From Aplectana chamaeleonis (Eukaryota > Nematoda > Chromadorea > Rhabditida > Cosmocercidae): a stretch of DNA of 64,000 bases. Made by a program: the position numbers and the translations under genes. The notes below the pieces were generated by a model. That model saw only the letters and a program-made list of their open reading frames with translations. It was not told where the DNA came from and did no database searches. The stretch spans positions 124,001 through 188,000 of the forward strand of contig JAPDOI010001220.1 of NCBI GenBank assembly GCA_029168955.1, in the 5' to 3' direction. This document shows, piece by piece, positions 37,527 to 49,550 of this stretch; position 1 is the stretch's first letter; each line of letters begins with the position of its first letter.

Positions 37527-39581
37527 ATGTCAACAATCAGCGCATGCAAAGCAAAACTCACGAAAGCGCTTACAGCGCTCCAGGTAGCTAGAGGTAAGGT
37601 AGATCAGGATCTTTTACATCCGTTGGTTGCCTCTCGTTGTACCATTGACACGCGCCAGCTCCTTGACGCACGTCTCGGAGCCCTTCGGTCGCATATGTCA
37701 GAAATAGGAACTTGTCTGCAATCCATTTTGGAGCGTCAGCAAGCTTTCCGCAGTTTTCTAGGCGATAATCCTTCTTCAGGTGATGCTCAAGATCAATACG
37801 TCGCCTACATGGAGGAAAATAACGTCGAAGTGATTTTAAACGACGCAGAAAATCTGCTAGTTACGCTTGACAGCAGCAAGTCGGACACGGAGATGCACCT
37901 ACAACGCATCTCGACTCTTACCGTGTCTTCTCCTACTCATGACGAGACCAGCAGCTCGACTACGGAGCAGACCGCAGATGCAAACCACGCAAGCGCATTG
38001 ATTCCCGTCGTCAGACCGTCAGTCCAATCGCAAAATCCATAGCCGGCACCTTTTGGCCATAATACCACCCCAAGGGACGGGATTCCGAGCGGGCTCATGC
38101 CTGCTAATGCGCCGGTCGATCCAGCCATTCAGCTGGGCAAGCTGACGCTGGAACCCTTCCACGGGGACATAAATCAATTCCGCTGGTTCTGGACTGCTTT
38201 TAAACTTGCAGTTCATGACAATGCCTCAATGGCACCGGAAATCAAGTTTTTATACCTTCAAAGTCTCTTAAAAGGTGACGCGCAAATTGTGTTACACGAC
38301 CTCTGTCCAGGCGAATGTAACTACCATCATCTTGTGCAGACGCTCAAGAAGCGGTACGATCGCCCTCACAGGCATCGCGCCATGCTTCACAAGCAGCTGC
38401 AGCAGTTACCGCCTGCTCGGGGAAGTGGTGACAGTATGCGCAACACTTGGTTCTCAATTTCAGGTATTATCCAAGGGCTGCGTCAGTACGAGAGTCTTGG
38501 AACGGTTCTCCCGATCCTTGACCTCGTCAAATTGAAGTTTCTGACGGACGTGCAGCAGAAACTCCACGACATCGAGTTTCAAACTGGGAAAGATTTCTAT
38601 CTGTACCAGATTATGCAGCAGTTGGACAACATCATCGCGTCCAAGGAGAAGTACGAGGACTCTACCACCTTAAGAGACCGTTACTCGGTCAATACGCACT
38701 CTCGCGAGCGAAGTCCGAATCGTTCCCGTTCGTCTCCGCCACGCACAACATCGCCAGGATCTAATTCTGGCTCGCAAAGATGCTGTTTATGCGACTCATC
38801 GAGTCATAGCACCTCTAGGTGCAAGGTAAACCTACCGGTTCCAGCCCGCCGCAATTTGGTTCGCGCCCTAAAACTGTGCTGGAAATGCTTGCGATCCGGT
38901 CATTATACTTCCAGGTGATCATATCCTGATTGTCGGCAATGCGCAGGAGATCATCATGTACTCCTCTGCATGAACCGTTCACGCAGGGACAGCCAAGATC
39001 GTGATCGATCGCGCAGGAGTGGTTCTCGCTCTCGCCAGGACAATCGCCATGGTTATCGATCCGCCCAGGATCGTTATCCCTCCCGCAGTCCCTCACGGGA
39101 TAGCAGGAGGTCGACGAGCTCACCTCATCATGGTCGTCCAAGGTCTGATTCGCGAGATCGACGCCAATCAGGTAGGTTTGACAATTCTCGTTCGCCGTCT
39201 AGGCATCATTATTCATCTACTTCTAGCCGTGTTTCTATTCGTTCTCCCGTAAGGGATCGTTCACAAGCTAGATCGCCTAGCCGCAATTCGCATTTTCAGC
39301 ATCAAGCTTCCGAGTCCGACTACGAGGCTGAACAGATCACGCACATGTACCAGGCTCGCAGCACGCATTCGCGTAAAAGCAGGTCATCGCTTATGTTGGT
39401 TTACGCCAACGCCTACGCATGCACCCCAGGAACGCACGAGAAGCTTCTTTTACTTCTCGATTCCGGGGCGCAAACAAGTTTCATCACTAATGCTGCCGCA
39501 CAACGCCTTGGTCTATCTATCTCAGACGTTCAGTCGCGCACATTCATCGGATTTGGCGGAAAGGAGACCACAGAAGACTGA
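37527..39581 (+). pseudogene. BEL/Pao gag-protease frame with two in-frame stops
   Basis: One reading frame runs from ATG 37527 to 39581, interrupted by TAG at 38040 and TGA at 38916. Residues before the TAG are helical/coiled (gag N-terminus, 171 codons). After it comes a DUF1759-type capsid block (LGKLTLEPFHGDINQFRWFW, KYDRP-like KKRYDRPHRHRAML). Then CCHC knuckles follow: CCLCDSSSHSTSRC, and CWKCLRSGHYTSR where the TGA falls exactly on the last cysteine; a third, CRQCAGDHHVLLC, follows the stop. A long Arg/Ser-rich stretch (38970-39330) precedes the protease, LLLLDSGAQTSFITNAAAQR. The frame is lost at about 39580 within the protease. Confidence 0.85.
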
Positions 39582-39987
39582 AACTGTCAAAGTGACGTTG
39601 GTCGATCTCCTGAAGGAAGAACTCGACCTCACACTTCTGACAAAGGACACTATCACACTTGCGCAAAGAACACCGCATTTAGCCAAAGAGGACGTAGATT
39701 TCATCCGTCGACAACAGCACGGAATGCCGTCCTGCCACGGACAAGATCTGGTTGTGCCAGACATTCTAATCGGCATCGACAACTTCTGGGATGTCGTTTC
39801 ATCGGCAAACTCCATCTGCTTGCCATCTGGAATGGTTCTCACCCATACCAGGTTCGGCACAATCATACCTGGCAATCCGGTTTTTCGCTCAGGCTACCAA
39901 AAAGCCCAGAAACCGACGATGGAATCTACGCAGAATTCGGCGATGACGAAGATGCCGTCAATCGTCTGTAGACACTTGACCCTCTAG
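39582..39987 (+). pseudogene. BEL/Pao protease C-terminal part, frameshifted
   Basis: A +1 frame relative to the upstream part continues the protease domain: VKVTLVDLLKEELDL, PDILIGIDNFWDVV and LPSGMVLTHTRFGTIIPGNP, the DUF1758 signature. A further frame change near 39905 and a TAG at about 39971 precede TLDPLGVTDN, the start of pol, after which no RT can be found. Confidence 0.8.
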
Positions 39988-39989
39988 GC

Positions 39990-40887
39990 GTCACCGACAA
40001 CCACGGAGAAGTGCAGAAACATCGCACAGATTCATCAGATGTACTTAGATATGCCTTAAAACGCACTGCTTCAGCCTCTTCTGGCTCGTTCTAGTCAAAA
40101 AACCGCAGTTTCCAGTGTTAATCTATCCTTCCAGGTCGACACGTGCGTTAACGTGCTCCAACACAACGTGGCAGACGCGTCGCGGTCGTATCTCATCCGC
40201 GCGCGGCCACGCCGATCGAGCGGTAGCCGCCTCATTTTGAAATCCTCGGCGCCCCTCGTGGTCGATTCTGGATTCGCTGGTCAGCTGCTGGATGTTTTGC
40301 TGGATTATTTACTCGGATTGGACGCACTACCCTATTCTAATGGTAGTCAGGTACCCCGCTTTTAAAATTTCATCTATTTTTTGCTGTGTGTGCCGCGCAT
40401 ATTTCGATTTTTGCGTTTACCTGCGCTTTCTTTCTGGATTGACTCGCATTTCTCGTTTCTTGCCAAAATCACATTTTCTGATTTTCGTTTCATATGGGAT
40501 TTGGCTCCTCACCTCGCAACTTCCACAGTGGATGACCCCATCATTGCCCGTATTCTCTATCTTTCTTAAGTGTACTCCTCGCACTTGCTGGAGTCACACC
40601 CCTATTTTCCACATCTAATTTTTAATCAATACCTTTGACCCTCATGCGCCCACTGTGATCTACCGTACACACACGACCCCCCTACCGCACGCAAACCTGA
40701 CTTTCCTTAACAATCACCCTTTCACCCTAAATTTTCTACTGTAGTATAATTCACAATTTTTGTTTAAACTTTTTCATTTTTCAGCGCAGAGAATCCCTTT
40801 GATGCAGGGGAACCTCTGCCCAAATTTTTTCAAAACTTCGAAACATAAAATTTTTTCCAATTTTTCAAAAAAAAACTTTTCCCCCTA
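39990..40887. other. BEL/Pao internal region where pol is missing
   Basis: No RT, RNase H or integrase motif in any frame. Two similar segments of about 55 bp (40783-40836 and 40929-40981; TTTTCAGCGCAG..AACCcCTG..CAAATTTTT) form a diverged direct repeat. Confidence 0.55.
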
Positions 40888-42056
40888 ATGCATCATTTCG
40901 CATATTTCGTTAACTATTTTTTGTTTTCAGCGCAGCCAAACCCTCAAATACGGGGTAACCCCTGCGCAAATTTTTCAAAAAATCCTAAAAACTTACATTT
41001 TTTTTCTCTCAACACATTCAACAAACAATTTTTCAAAATCTTTATTCATTACAACAACATTTTGAGGGACACCAGCACTCTGTGCAGAAACGTGCAATCG
41101 TATCTCAAGGACCTGCAAAATATGGAAAGCACTCCGCAGGGCACTCAAGCCTTTGAGTTGCTTACAACCATACGCAGTCACCTTGACAATCTCTACGAAA
41201 AACGCAATTCGGTTTTGCTCAATTTCGCAATGACTCTCATTACGGATCAACAGCCGAGAGTCGAACGAGCATTGGAAGCGCACGAGCTCACCATCGGCGA
41301 CATTCAAAACGCATTGATCACAACCACAGACCTGATCGCCGCCGCATCAAACAACATGTTACAGGAAGCGGTTCGTGAACATTTTCGCACTATCGTCGCT
41401 CAGCAGCAGCATTCTATCAACGCTGCATCAGCTCCAACGTTCAAAACCAAGAGCAAACCAACCGCACACTTTTCAGGTAAGCGCAGTGCTTCTCCAGCAC
41501 GCTCTGTCGAGTCTCAGGACCGCCGCTCGTCTACTTCGGGCCCGGTCTTCTTGACGCCGGCACCCAAACTTTTCGCACGTTCCAATTCTCCAGCGCAACC
41601 GTTTCAGCCTGTACCGCAGGCAGCTCCTGTCGTGCCCCCCCCCAGCCTGGGCCTCAGCCCATTTTTCCTGATCGTCCCGCCGGCTGGCAACCGGCCCCGG
41701 TCAAGGAAAACCCGGAGGGATCGCACACACGCTGCTTCTTCTGTCATGACAGATACTTCTCGACAGGCTGTCAAAACTATCCGCGTCCGGTCGAACGTGT
41801 TATGGTCCACTCACGCAGAGGTGGTTGTTTCGTCTGTGGTCTTAAGCACGGCGAAAGCGCATGTGAATCCGTACGCAAGTGCAAAGCTTGCCGTTCGGAT
41901 CGCCACCATACCGCCTTCTGTGCCTACAACAACCATCCCAACGCGATCACCGAGCTGGAACATTGGACACATGGCGATTTGCTGGATGAAGGACGTAGGA
42001 TTGCGGGAGAAGTGAGACACAAGCTCGCTATGGCGAGACTTAGATCTCAAAAGTAA
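40888..42056 (+). CDS. Second gag-like ORF with zinc knuckles (BEL/Pao accessory ORF, one frameshift)
   Basis: Starts ATG 40888. The N-terminal half is helical (DLQNMESTPQGTQAFELLTT; coiled-coil-like), then Ser/Pro-rich (SPARSVESQDRRSST). At a run of nine C (41635-41643) the frame must change to keep protein-like sequence. Beyond it the other frame gives a cysteine cluster CFFCHDRY, then CFVCGLKHGESAC and CKACRSDRHHTAFC, ending in a charged tail at 42056. The function is unknown; a nucleic-acid-binding gag-like protein is likely. It could be an accessory ORF of this lineage or the gag of a recombined second element. Confidence 0.65.
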
Positions 42057-43026
42057 GTTTAAATGGTAAAATAGTTATTTAGTTCTAACACATTCGCACT
42101 TTTTATTTCTCACCCTCGCATGAATCGATTTTCGTGTTAGCAACTTTCGCATCTTTCGCTTATTTATAATTGTCTTTCTTAAAAAGACACAAAGATCGAT
42201 TCGCAGAGGACTTTTCTCTAAAAACAGTCGTTGTAGTCAGGGTAGGGCCTGATGCCCACCTCCTATATATCCACGTATGCAGCCCTATATCGCACTCACG
42301 GGTTTTTTTAATGATCTTCGCACTTCCGGTAATTAAGCATACGGTGGAAGCAGTACGTGTACTACGCACTGTCTGGTCTTTCAGTCGCAGGGCCGTGTTT
42401 TTTCGAAACACGTGCTGCCAACTGTTATACGCGCATTGACAGGTCTTTTGGGCTAAGCGGAGGGAGGCCGCATTCTTTTTATTTTTCTCCTAGCTCGACC
42501 CAGGGTTCAGTTACAGCATTCGGGCTAGTGCTTTGTCCCTCACTTGGGTCTCGTGTCACTGGCGAGGTTCTTCCTCCCCCTCGCGCAAAGTACTAATCTA
42601 TGACCTCGTGCACTTACGCACTGCCCAGTAGTTTAGGCCCACAACTTTTTGTTGGTGGTGAGGTGGTGGTGTTATGGTGTTTCGTGGTCATCGTCAAAAG
42701 AAGAACTGTGCCTTCTCCATCTTCGGCACCCGTCAATTATGTACTTTGTTTGCTCGACCGATAAGAGCACAGTGATATCGTGTACATATTCTGTATATAT
42801 ATTTTGATGAAAAAGGTCATCGTCAACAACATTGACCCCGGATCTCCTCCCCTTCTATTGGTTCGCAGCGCACTGGACAAGCCGTCACAGTCGTCATCAA
42901 CATCGAGCGCTGATAGGCCCAAACGATCGTCGGTACCCCCTAGGTGGTGTTTGTATTATTGCTTCCCCGTGGTGTCTCCGTATACCTTGAGGCGCGCGCA
43001 GGTTCAGTCCTTTTCTGGGCCCCCAG
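42057..43026. other. BEL/Pao 3' untranslated region
   Basis: No coding recognised. The 3' LTR follows at 43027. I see no clear polypurine tract; the bases before the LTR are CTTTTCTGGGCCCCCAG. Confidence 0.5.
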
Positions 43027-43922
43027 TGTCGTGACTTTCGTCCGACTTATTCCTTGCTGACGTCATCTCCTATGCAGGGGCGGCAGAGTGCATAGACACC
43101 GGGGCCTGGCGACGTACCAGTACGGTTAGGAACGTTCTAGAGCAGGCAGAGACGCAGAGGGCGCAGGCAACAGAGCCCCGCCCATCGATTACCGCCATTT
43201 CTTCTCGTCGTGGTGCGCGTCCGCCGGCTGCTCGTCAACACCAAAGCAGTCGAGTCCGGGCTCTCCTGCTCCCTATGGATCGTCATCAGCCCAGCGAGCC
43301 GTAGCTCGCTGGCCAAGCAGTACAGGCCGCAGTCATCGTCCGGCCAGGAGCCCGAAGTCACCAGGTGGGCAATTCCGTACTGCCTATAAAGCAGACGCCC
43401 GAAGGGAGGGCAATGGCGCAGGGGGCCGTTGCCTCTGCCCCGCAGTCCCGGTGCCGTGACACTCGTCCCACCGAAGTGACGCGGAGGAAACGCAGCGGTC
43501 CGGAGGCACCACTTAGGTCCGACCCCTAGTTACTGGGAGGAATCCGCACTTGAACCGTAGTAACGTTGTATCTAAGAGAGGTTAAACGCATCATACGTAT
43601 CTGGTGTTCTGTTGTGTAGCAAAAGTACAGACAGTGTGGCGGTAATATCCGCGGGCTACGGCCTTATTCAGTGCAGTCGACAGCCCTTATGTATTTTGTG
43701 TTATGTTCGCTTTGGAGTCGCGAACCAGGGCGCCGAGGTCGACAAGATGTATTTGCGACGTAAACACGGATGAGTATTGGGTGGTTATTATATGTGTCAG
43801 CTCGAACAGGGCTTGGGCCCTTTATGTGTACGTCCCTTACCCGCAGTGGCAGTGTCGGTAATGAGCGAGTATAGCGTGCAGAATCCTGTCGCAGATGTCC
43901 CCAATACGTGACGGACGGGTCT
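43027..43922 (+). repeat. 3' LTR, lacking its last ~51 bp
   Basis: Matches the 5' LTR from TGTCGTGAC to GACGGGTCT and then diverges (CCAAAATATC), while the 5' copy continues 51 bp to its CA end. It shows the uninterrupted target of the CR1 fragment (AAGAGAGGTTAAACGC). Confidence 0.9.
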
Positions 43923-44869
43923 CCAAAATATCAACGTTGAGCGTTTAGACTTTATTCTGAACCTTAATTGCCTACCGGAGAAAATACCACACTATTAAGT
44001 GAAAAAATAAAAGAAAACTCATCGGCGAGTATAAGAAAATTCAACTTTCTGCCTCAAACGCGGAGTGCCGCTGCCCGTGGACACCTCCACCTGCCTCCAC
44101 CCGCACTCCTTCCTGATGGACAGGCTGTATGTGCAAGAAAACGCGTTGCGATTCTTACTGCTGTTTGAAGGTTGACAAACGAGTAAGAAGACTTTAGCGG
44201 CAAGCTCCAAAAAAATCGTTTAATCTTGGAGAAAAAGCTGTTTGAAAAAAATACAACAAAAAGTGGTCAGATTCATGGGCGCCTATTTTGTGTCATCGTT
44301 CTAGAGCGGTAAGGGGCTTTTTCAGGACACCGAACTTTGTCGAGGATCTCAGCCAGGCTCAGACACATATTCGATGGAACACAAGAGTTTGAAAGAGAAT
44401 CTTGGCCCCTTATTGTGACTTCAAACATCCTTGCATAGACCCAGTACCAATACCCATGCAGCACTATTTTCTTCCATTTCCGAACCCAATAAGTCGGAAA
44501 CGGAAGCGGAACAGAACAGCCCAGAAAACACCAGAAATACGGAAACGGAACTCGAAACGGAACAGTTCGGCACAGACCTGATGATAGGTCACTCTGACTC
44601 GCGTCAAATTCACCCTTTGCGCGAATAAGCTTTGATGACGGCGCTAAAGATTAATTTCCTCGCTCATGATAAAAGAGGGCGCAACAGGCCGCTTGTGTGG
44701 TGGGGGGGAACTCACCGTTTTTCAACGTTCCAGATGCTTTTCTTCAAAATTTAGGGAAAAATACAACTTTGCCGTCGATTGAGTTTCAACGTGCAGTATG
44801 TTTAGTGCAAATACGCAACCGCACAGCCACCTTTTTTCCTTGCCGTGACTGTACCCTCACTGCGTCTCC
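43923..44869. other. Intergenic; short GGAA-rich simple repeat
   Basis: 44489-44570 repeats CGGAAACGGAA-like words. Nothing else recognised. Confidence 0.4.
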
Positions 44870-45210
44870 GCACTTTGAGGGGAACTGCTTGTTGTGACGA
44901 CGGAATTCTTTCAAAAAATTCACAACGCAGCTGCTCCATTCTGACTGTTGGGCCCTACCTAATGCTGTTTTGCATAATGTGTCCCTCCACCTCCGCTTGA
45001 CCCCATCATTCAGCGGTCGCGACCGCCGTGAACTCATTCATCCTACCGGACTAGTCCAGGCCAGAAAATTCTTTCACTGAAATGAGGCTTTTTAGTGTGT
45101 TTTTCGAAGTTTCTTCGTGGTTCTTGCAACACATTTTTTGCAACACAGACCCTTTTTTTCGAGGAGGAAACTCGGAATCGAAATTTATCGCGCTTTCAAG
45201 CGCAACGCAA
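44870..45210. mobile_element. MITE, AGGCAGTGTTCACG family, degraded internal fragment
   Basis: GGAACTGCTTGTTGTGAC, ACCGCCGTGAACTCATTCAT, CTAGTCCAGGCCAGA and TTCACTGAAAT..TTTTTAGTG match 63255-63520 in the same order. The terminal repeats are not recognisable. Confidence 0.6.
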
Positions 45211-47534
45211 CATGAAAAATGTACAGTCAGTTCGAATGAGACCGTCCGCTCATGCGGTCGGTGTGGGTGTCAAGCGGCCGTCGCGAAGGCATTTTTCGGA
45301 CAAGCTTCCCCACGGCTGCAAACAGCTAACTGGGATTTTATTCTCTATCTGTCTAATATTTCCTCTAATCGATTTACAGGTGCGAAAATTGTCTTCGCGC
45401 ACGCCGCTCAACACGCACACTGACCGCATGGGCGGACAGTATCATTGGGACAAACTATAAGCAGCGGCAGCTTTTCAGTTGCCGCGAACCTCGCTGCTAG
45501 TCCCCCTCCAAACCAACTTTATGTCCATGGAATCAATCAAAGAGCTTTTATTACGCGACTGCTTCTGAAGACCTGATAGCTTTATGAGACCTCTTTCAAG
45601 CTCACTTCTGGAGCCATCCAACTCTCTAACTAGGGCTTGCCTTACAGTTCCGGTGGGCTTTTATAAAACCATGCGTTGATAATTGTAGGTATGGGACACA
45701 GCATTGATAATCCGTTTTCCAAATCCCCTAAATGCCTCATAGAATCACAGGAGATTTCCAAAAGTGGGAATTTTCATAGCTTTGCGTAGATAAAAGGGAA
45801 TGGCAATTTTCAGGATGTTCAAAAAAATTGCGGCGGATTGAGCTGAAAACTTGCTTTTTAGGGTTGTTCTGGGTGCTGACCACGAATCTGAGGCCCATTT
45901 GTCAATATTTGAAAAATTACATCTGATTTGGTCCGATGCTTCAAATTGGGGGGAAATTTAGCAGGGGCGGTAGTAATCTGGCCCTAAGTGTGAATTAGTG
46001 ATAATGAACATCTTCTACTGAATTGACAACCATAATAATGAGGAGCCTGTCCTATGTTGAATGAGGGTCTATAACGCTGTTAACAAAATTTACCGGCCAC
46101 TTGGAGACGAACCAAGTTAACAGGCGAGGAACGAGAGCAGCGCGACATTGCACTGCACCATTGCGTCGCTGAAATCTCGAGGACAGGCACATGAGATAGT
46201 GGAGTGACGCATGGAGAAAGGCAAAATCGCAGTCACTTCGTTGACCCCGCAGCCTGTATTATGCGCTACAAAAGACTTCTCACTGTGCTATTTGGTACAC
46301 AGACCTCGCATGATGCGAGCGAGTGCCGAGTCAAGCGCTGAGTGCACTGAGCCTTATAGTTAGGGATAACTAATTAATCAATTTGTTCTTCATGATGGCA
46401 GAGACCTAATTGAATACAGAGATCTGATTGAAATTTTTCTCCCTTACTCAAAATTGGTTTGTTGCGTCCTGTTCACTTTCCGAAAGCAAACGTATGAAGG
46501 TGCAAAACTACCTACATCGTTCGGGTGTGGGGGGGGGGCACTCAAGATTCAATTGAAGAATGAAAAGGACCGTTTTTCAGAAGCCGAAGTGTTTTCTTGG
46601 AGTTTCCATGAAAACAACGACTCACAACGCTATCAGGCATATGATATCAGCAAAAATTTCCGAATCCGTGAATGAATCTTTTCGTTTTTTCGAGGGCTTT
46701 CCCCCCAACTAGTTTTGCACCCAAAAGAACAGTGGCCACTTTTTGCAAAAAAAAGGGCAGCCCAGCTTCGTGAGAAAGACAGTCCGATTCTTGTGAGTTC
46801 CTTGAATTGAAAATTTTCCTAACATTTTATTTGTAGTACATAATGTTACGCGAATTGTAGGCCAACATTGCTTGAACAATTTTTGTTTCTGAAGCAAAGA
46901 TTTCTTTTTCTGAATCGACTTCCTAAAACGGCGACCGCAGCCCACCAAGTCCAAGCCCTGAGTTATGATTGCTAGTGCATTAAAAAAGCAGTACGTGTGC
47001 GATCTCGATGAATTAAAAACAAATAGCGCAATGTGAAGGTGCCTTTTGGCACTCAGAATCGAAGGTCTTCTTGTCACAATGGTTTCCTATCACATCAGTT
47101 GCAGAATTCAGAAGTTGTCCATGTGCACTCATTTTAGAAAAAAAAGTATAGAATAGGCTTCTCGATTAGTACATATGTGCAATTACTACGGAACGTTTCA
47201 TCGGCGTTCTAGCGCGCGACGTTTCAGTGAACTGATTGCAAACGGAGTTCACTTCAGTAACAGAGCGATTTCGGGAAAAATTGGTCGCAAGCCACATCTA
47301 TAAATAGCAGTTTGGACCGGTTTCATTTTTAAAAACTCAAGAGAAAAGTTAATGTGCAACAAGATTCCTTTTTCCGAGAAACCGAACCCTTCTCGCTAAT
47401 TTTCTTTCAAATTCATTCGCTTCTACGAAAGATAGCTCGGGTATTGTAATCGAAAACTTACAAACTAGACTAGCCTTGATAGGAAACGTTCTTATTTCTT
47501 TTCTAACTGTCTTGGTTTACCTCCGACTTAAAAT
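45211..47534. other. Intergenic, one repeat fragment
   Basis: 45875-45965 (GGTGCTGACCACGAATCTGAGGCCCATTT and GGGGCGGTAGTAAT) belongs to the repeat seen at 49000-49430. The rest, over 2 kb, shows nothing I can identify; a 122-codon minus-strand frame at 46709-47077 looks random. Confidence 0.4.
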
Positions 47535-47538
47535 TTAA

Positions 47539-48190
47539 AGGCAGCATACACGCTCGTAAGCATAGTCGAGATAACAGCATAGATAAGTCCGCACGGCGCG
47601 TACTATGTCGTCAACGACGCTTGAAGCGCTGAAAACTGTCCAGGATGACAATATTTGACAATGTTTCAGCAATCTTGCCTTCCACGCCCGTATTTTCACA
47701 CCCCTTCGAGTAACAGAATGGGAATCGATACTTGAGAAAACATGTGATAACTTAGAATGATAGCACTATAAAAAGGGAGTGCAGTAGAGAAAAAACTCGA
47801 TTTACCTCAATATAACATGTTTGTGCACTGATAAAATCCTCCATTTCAAGAGGTCAGCCAAAGTAGAGCGGCATTCTCAAAAGTGGACGGGAGTCAATAG
47901 GTATGCAGACATGTCATACTCAAGTAAACCAAGCTATTTCTCTCGTGCACTCCCATTTGATAGTGCTATCACTCTCAATTATCACACGTTTTCTCAAGTA
48001 TCGATTCTCATTCTGTTACTCGAAGGGGTGTGAAAATACGGGCGTGGAAGGCAAGATTGCTCAAACATTGTCAAATGTTGTCATCCTGGATGATTTCTGG
48101 CGCTTCAAACGTCGTTGACGACATGGTACGGGCCGTGCGGACCTATCTATGCTGTTATCTCGACTATGCTTGCGAGCGTGTATGCTGCAT
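47539..48190. mobile_element. Foldback MITE, TTAA/AGGCAGCATACACGCTCG, ~245-bp arms
   Basis: TTAA on both sides (47535-47538, 48191-48194). The left arm (AGGCAGCATACACGCTCGTA..) and right arm are complementary over about 245 bp, e.g. CTTGCCTTCCACGCCCGTAT and TTACAGAATG-type blocks. Related by its end to the AGCAGACACGCTC family in daf-2. Confidence 0.92.
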
Positions 48191-48503
48191 TTAAGCGGTA
48201 GGTTTAAATGTACTCGGAGGACATTTTGCTCAGGTCCAATTGAAATCTATGTTTCTCCTCCGCCGCCGCACTAGTGCTTATGCTCTGACCACCCTGCAAT
48301 CAGCTACAGCCACCTGTCGCTGATTTTCCCAATCAGTGTCATCCATAAAGTTGAAGTAGAAGTGTCGCTGATTTGGGCCAGAGTTGCTCATTAAGAGTTG
48401 GTGGTTCTACGAGAGCATTCCCAGGTCAGAACCAGCATGTTTGTGTTTGTGCAAAGACGAAGTTAAGATGCAACTTAAATTTGAGATTTAAGTTGCACAT
48501 TAA

Positions 48504-48989
48504 AGGCACAGTACACCCAGAAAATTGTTTTTTCGTTTCCATGCTTGTTTTGGAGACGATGAAACGCTGATCACAGTGGTATCCTTGAAATCGTTGAAGA
48601 CCCTCTACGAAAGGAGTTATGGCTTCTCAAAAAAAGCCTCTTATTTGAGGGCGAAAAATTGGTGGACGAGTTGTCCTAGGCCTGTACTTCTTTTCATTCG
48701 CAATTGTTGCACGAGAGCAAGCCAGGATTATGAGAAGGGCCGGTAATGGACTCAAGAACGTAGACTCGGTTGAAATTTATCCATCCATCCAGCCGATATC
48801 GAGGACGAAAATCAGGAAGGGGGCCGGGCCTGTGGTGGTGAGGGAAGAGGGTCGGGCCTTTGGTGGTCGCTTAAATCTCGCTTATTTGGAGGAATTGTGA
48901 TTTCGCACCTGGCAAGTGTTATACAGAAGGGGTATAATACACAAAGAAATAAAAATCACAAATTTCATATCTGAGGGTGTACTGTGCCT
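48504..48989. mobile_element. MITE, TTAA/AGGCACAGT family, reference copy
   Basis: TTAA on both sides (48500-48503, 48990-48993). Ends AGGCACAGTACACCCAG and GAGGGTGTACTGTGCCT. Interior words recur in the copies at 2125, 4440 and 16695. Confidence 0.92.
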
Positions 48990-48999
48990 TTAAGCCATA

Positions 49000-49440
49000 T
49001 TACTACCGCCCCAGGAAAACGCCACTTTTGACGATTTCGGGAATCCTACGACCAAATCGCTTCAAATGTTGTACATAGGGGCTATTCGGTCTGCCTAACA
49101 CGAATCTGCAACCCGTTTATCGAGTTTCGATAGATTACGGTGGGTATACGGTAGCTCGGTCAATGTCTCAGATTTGACTCAAAACTTCACTGTGGGCGTT
49201 ATTTGGAACGCTGAACACGAATTTGAGCCCCATTTTTCGATTTACGAAATTTTAAGGTAAGTATTTAACTTAAAAGGCACTACTTAAAGGCAAGTACTTA
49301 AAAGGCATTGTGCCTACCGTAACCTACCGTAAACCTGAGTCAGGCAAGGAATAGACCCCAGATTCGGGTTCAGCGCCCTAAATAACCCCCAGATGCAAGT
49401 TTTGAATCGAATCCGAATTTTTTTTACACTCCGTAAATTC
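49000..49440. repeat. Inverted repeat of the GCTGAACACGAATTTG family
   Basis: 49163-49240 (TTGACTCAAAACTTCACTGT, GGAACGCTGAACACGAATTT) pairs with the complement at 49345-49430 (GATTCGGGTTCAGCGCCC, GCAAGTTTTGAATCGAATCC). A third partial copy is at 45875. Confidence 0.65.
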
Positions 49441-49550
49441 CCTGATGCCTTAAACCCTCCCCCCTTACCTTTTTTTTTGAAGCAATGAAAATGCCACTTT
49501 TTGGAATGCCCGCAGCCATTTAGGGAATTTCAAGCACGGATCATTTAAAG

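Larger units (their letters stand above)
35109..43922 (+). mobile_element. BEL/Pao LTR retrotransposon, defective (no RT/integrase)
   Basis: Two direct LTRs flank gag, a protease and a second zinc-knuckle ORF. The DUF1759-type capsid block, CCHC knuckles and DUF1758-type aspartic protease identify BEL/Pao. Reverse transcriptase, RNase H and integrase, which should follow the protease, are absent: 40060-40880 has no pol coding. The element is therefore non-autonomous or internally deleted. By eye the LTRs differ at roughly 2% of shared positions, so the insertion is fairly recent, yet coding is already broken. No target duplication can be tested because the 3' LTR end is missing. Confidence 0.9.

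Noticed and set aside
46709..47077. 122-codon minus-strand frame
   Set aside because: Low-complexity K/F/C-rich translation with no motif.
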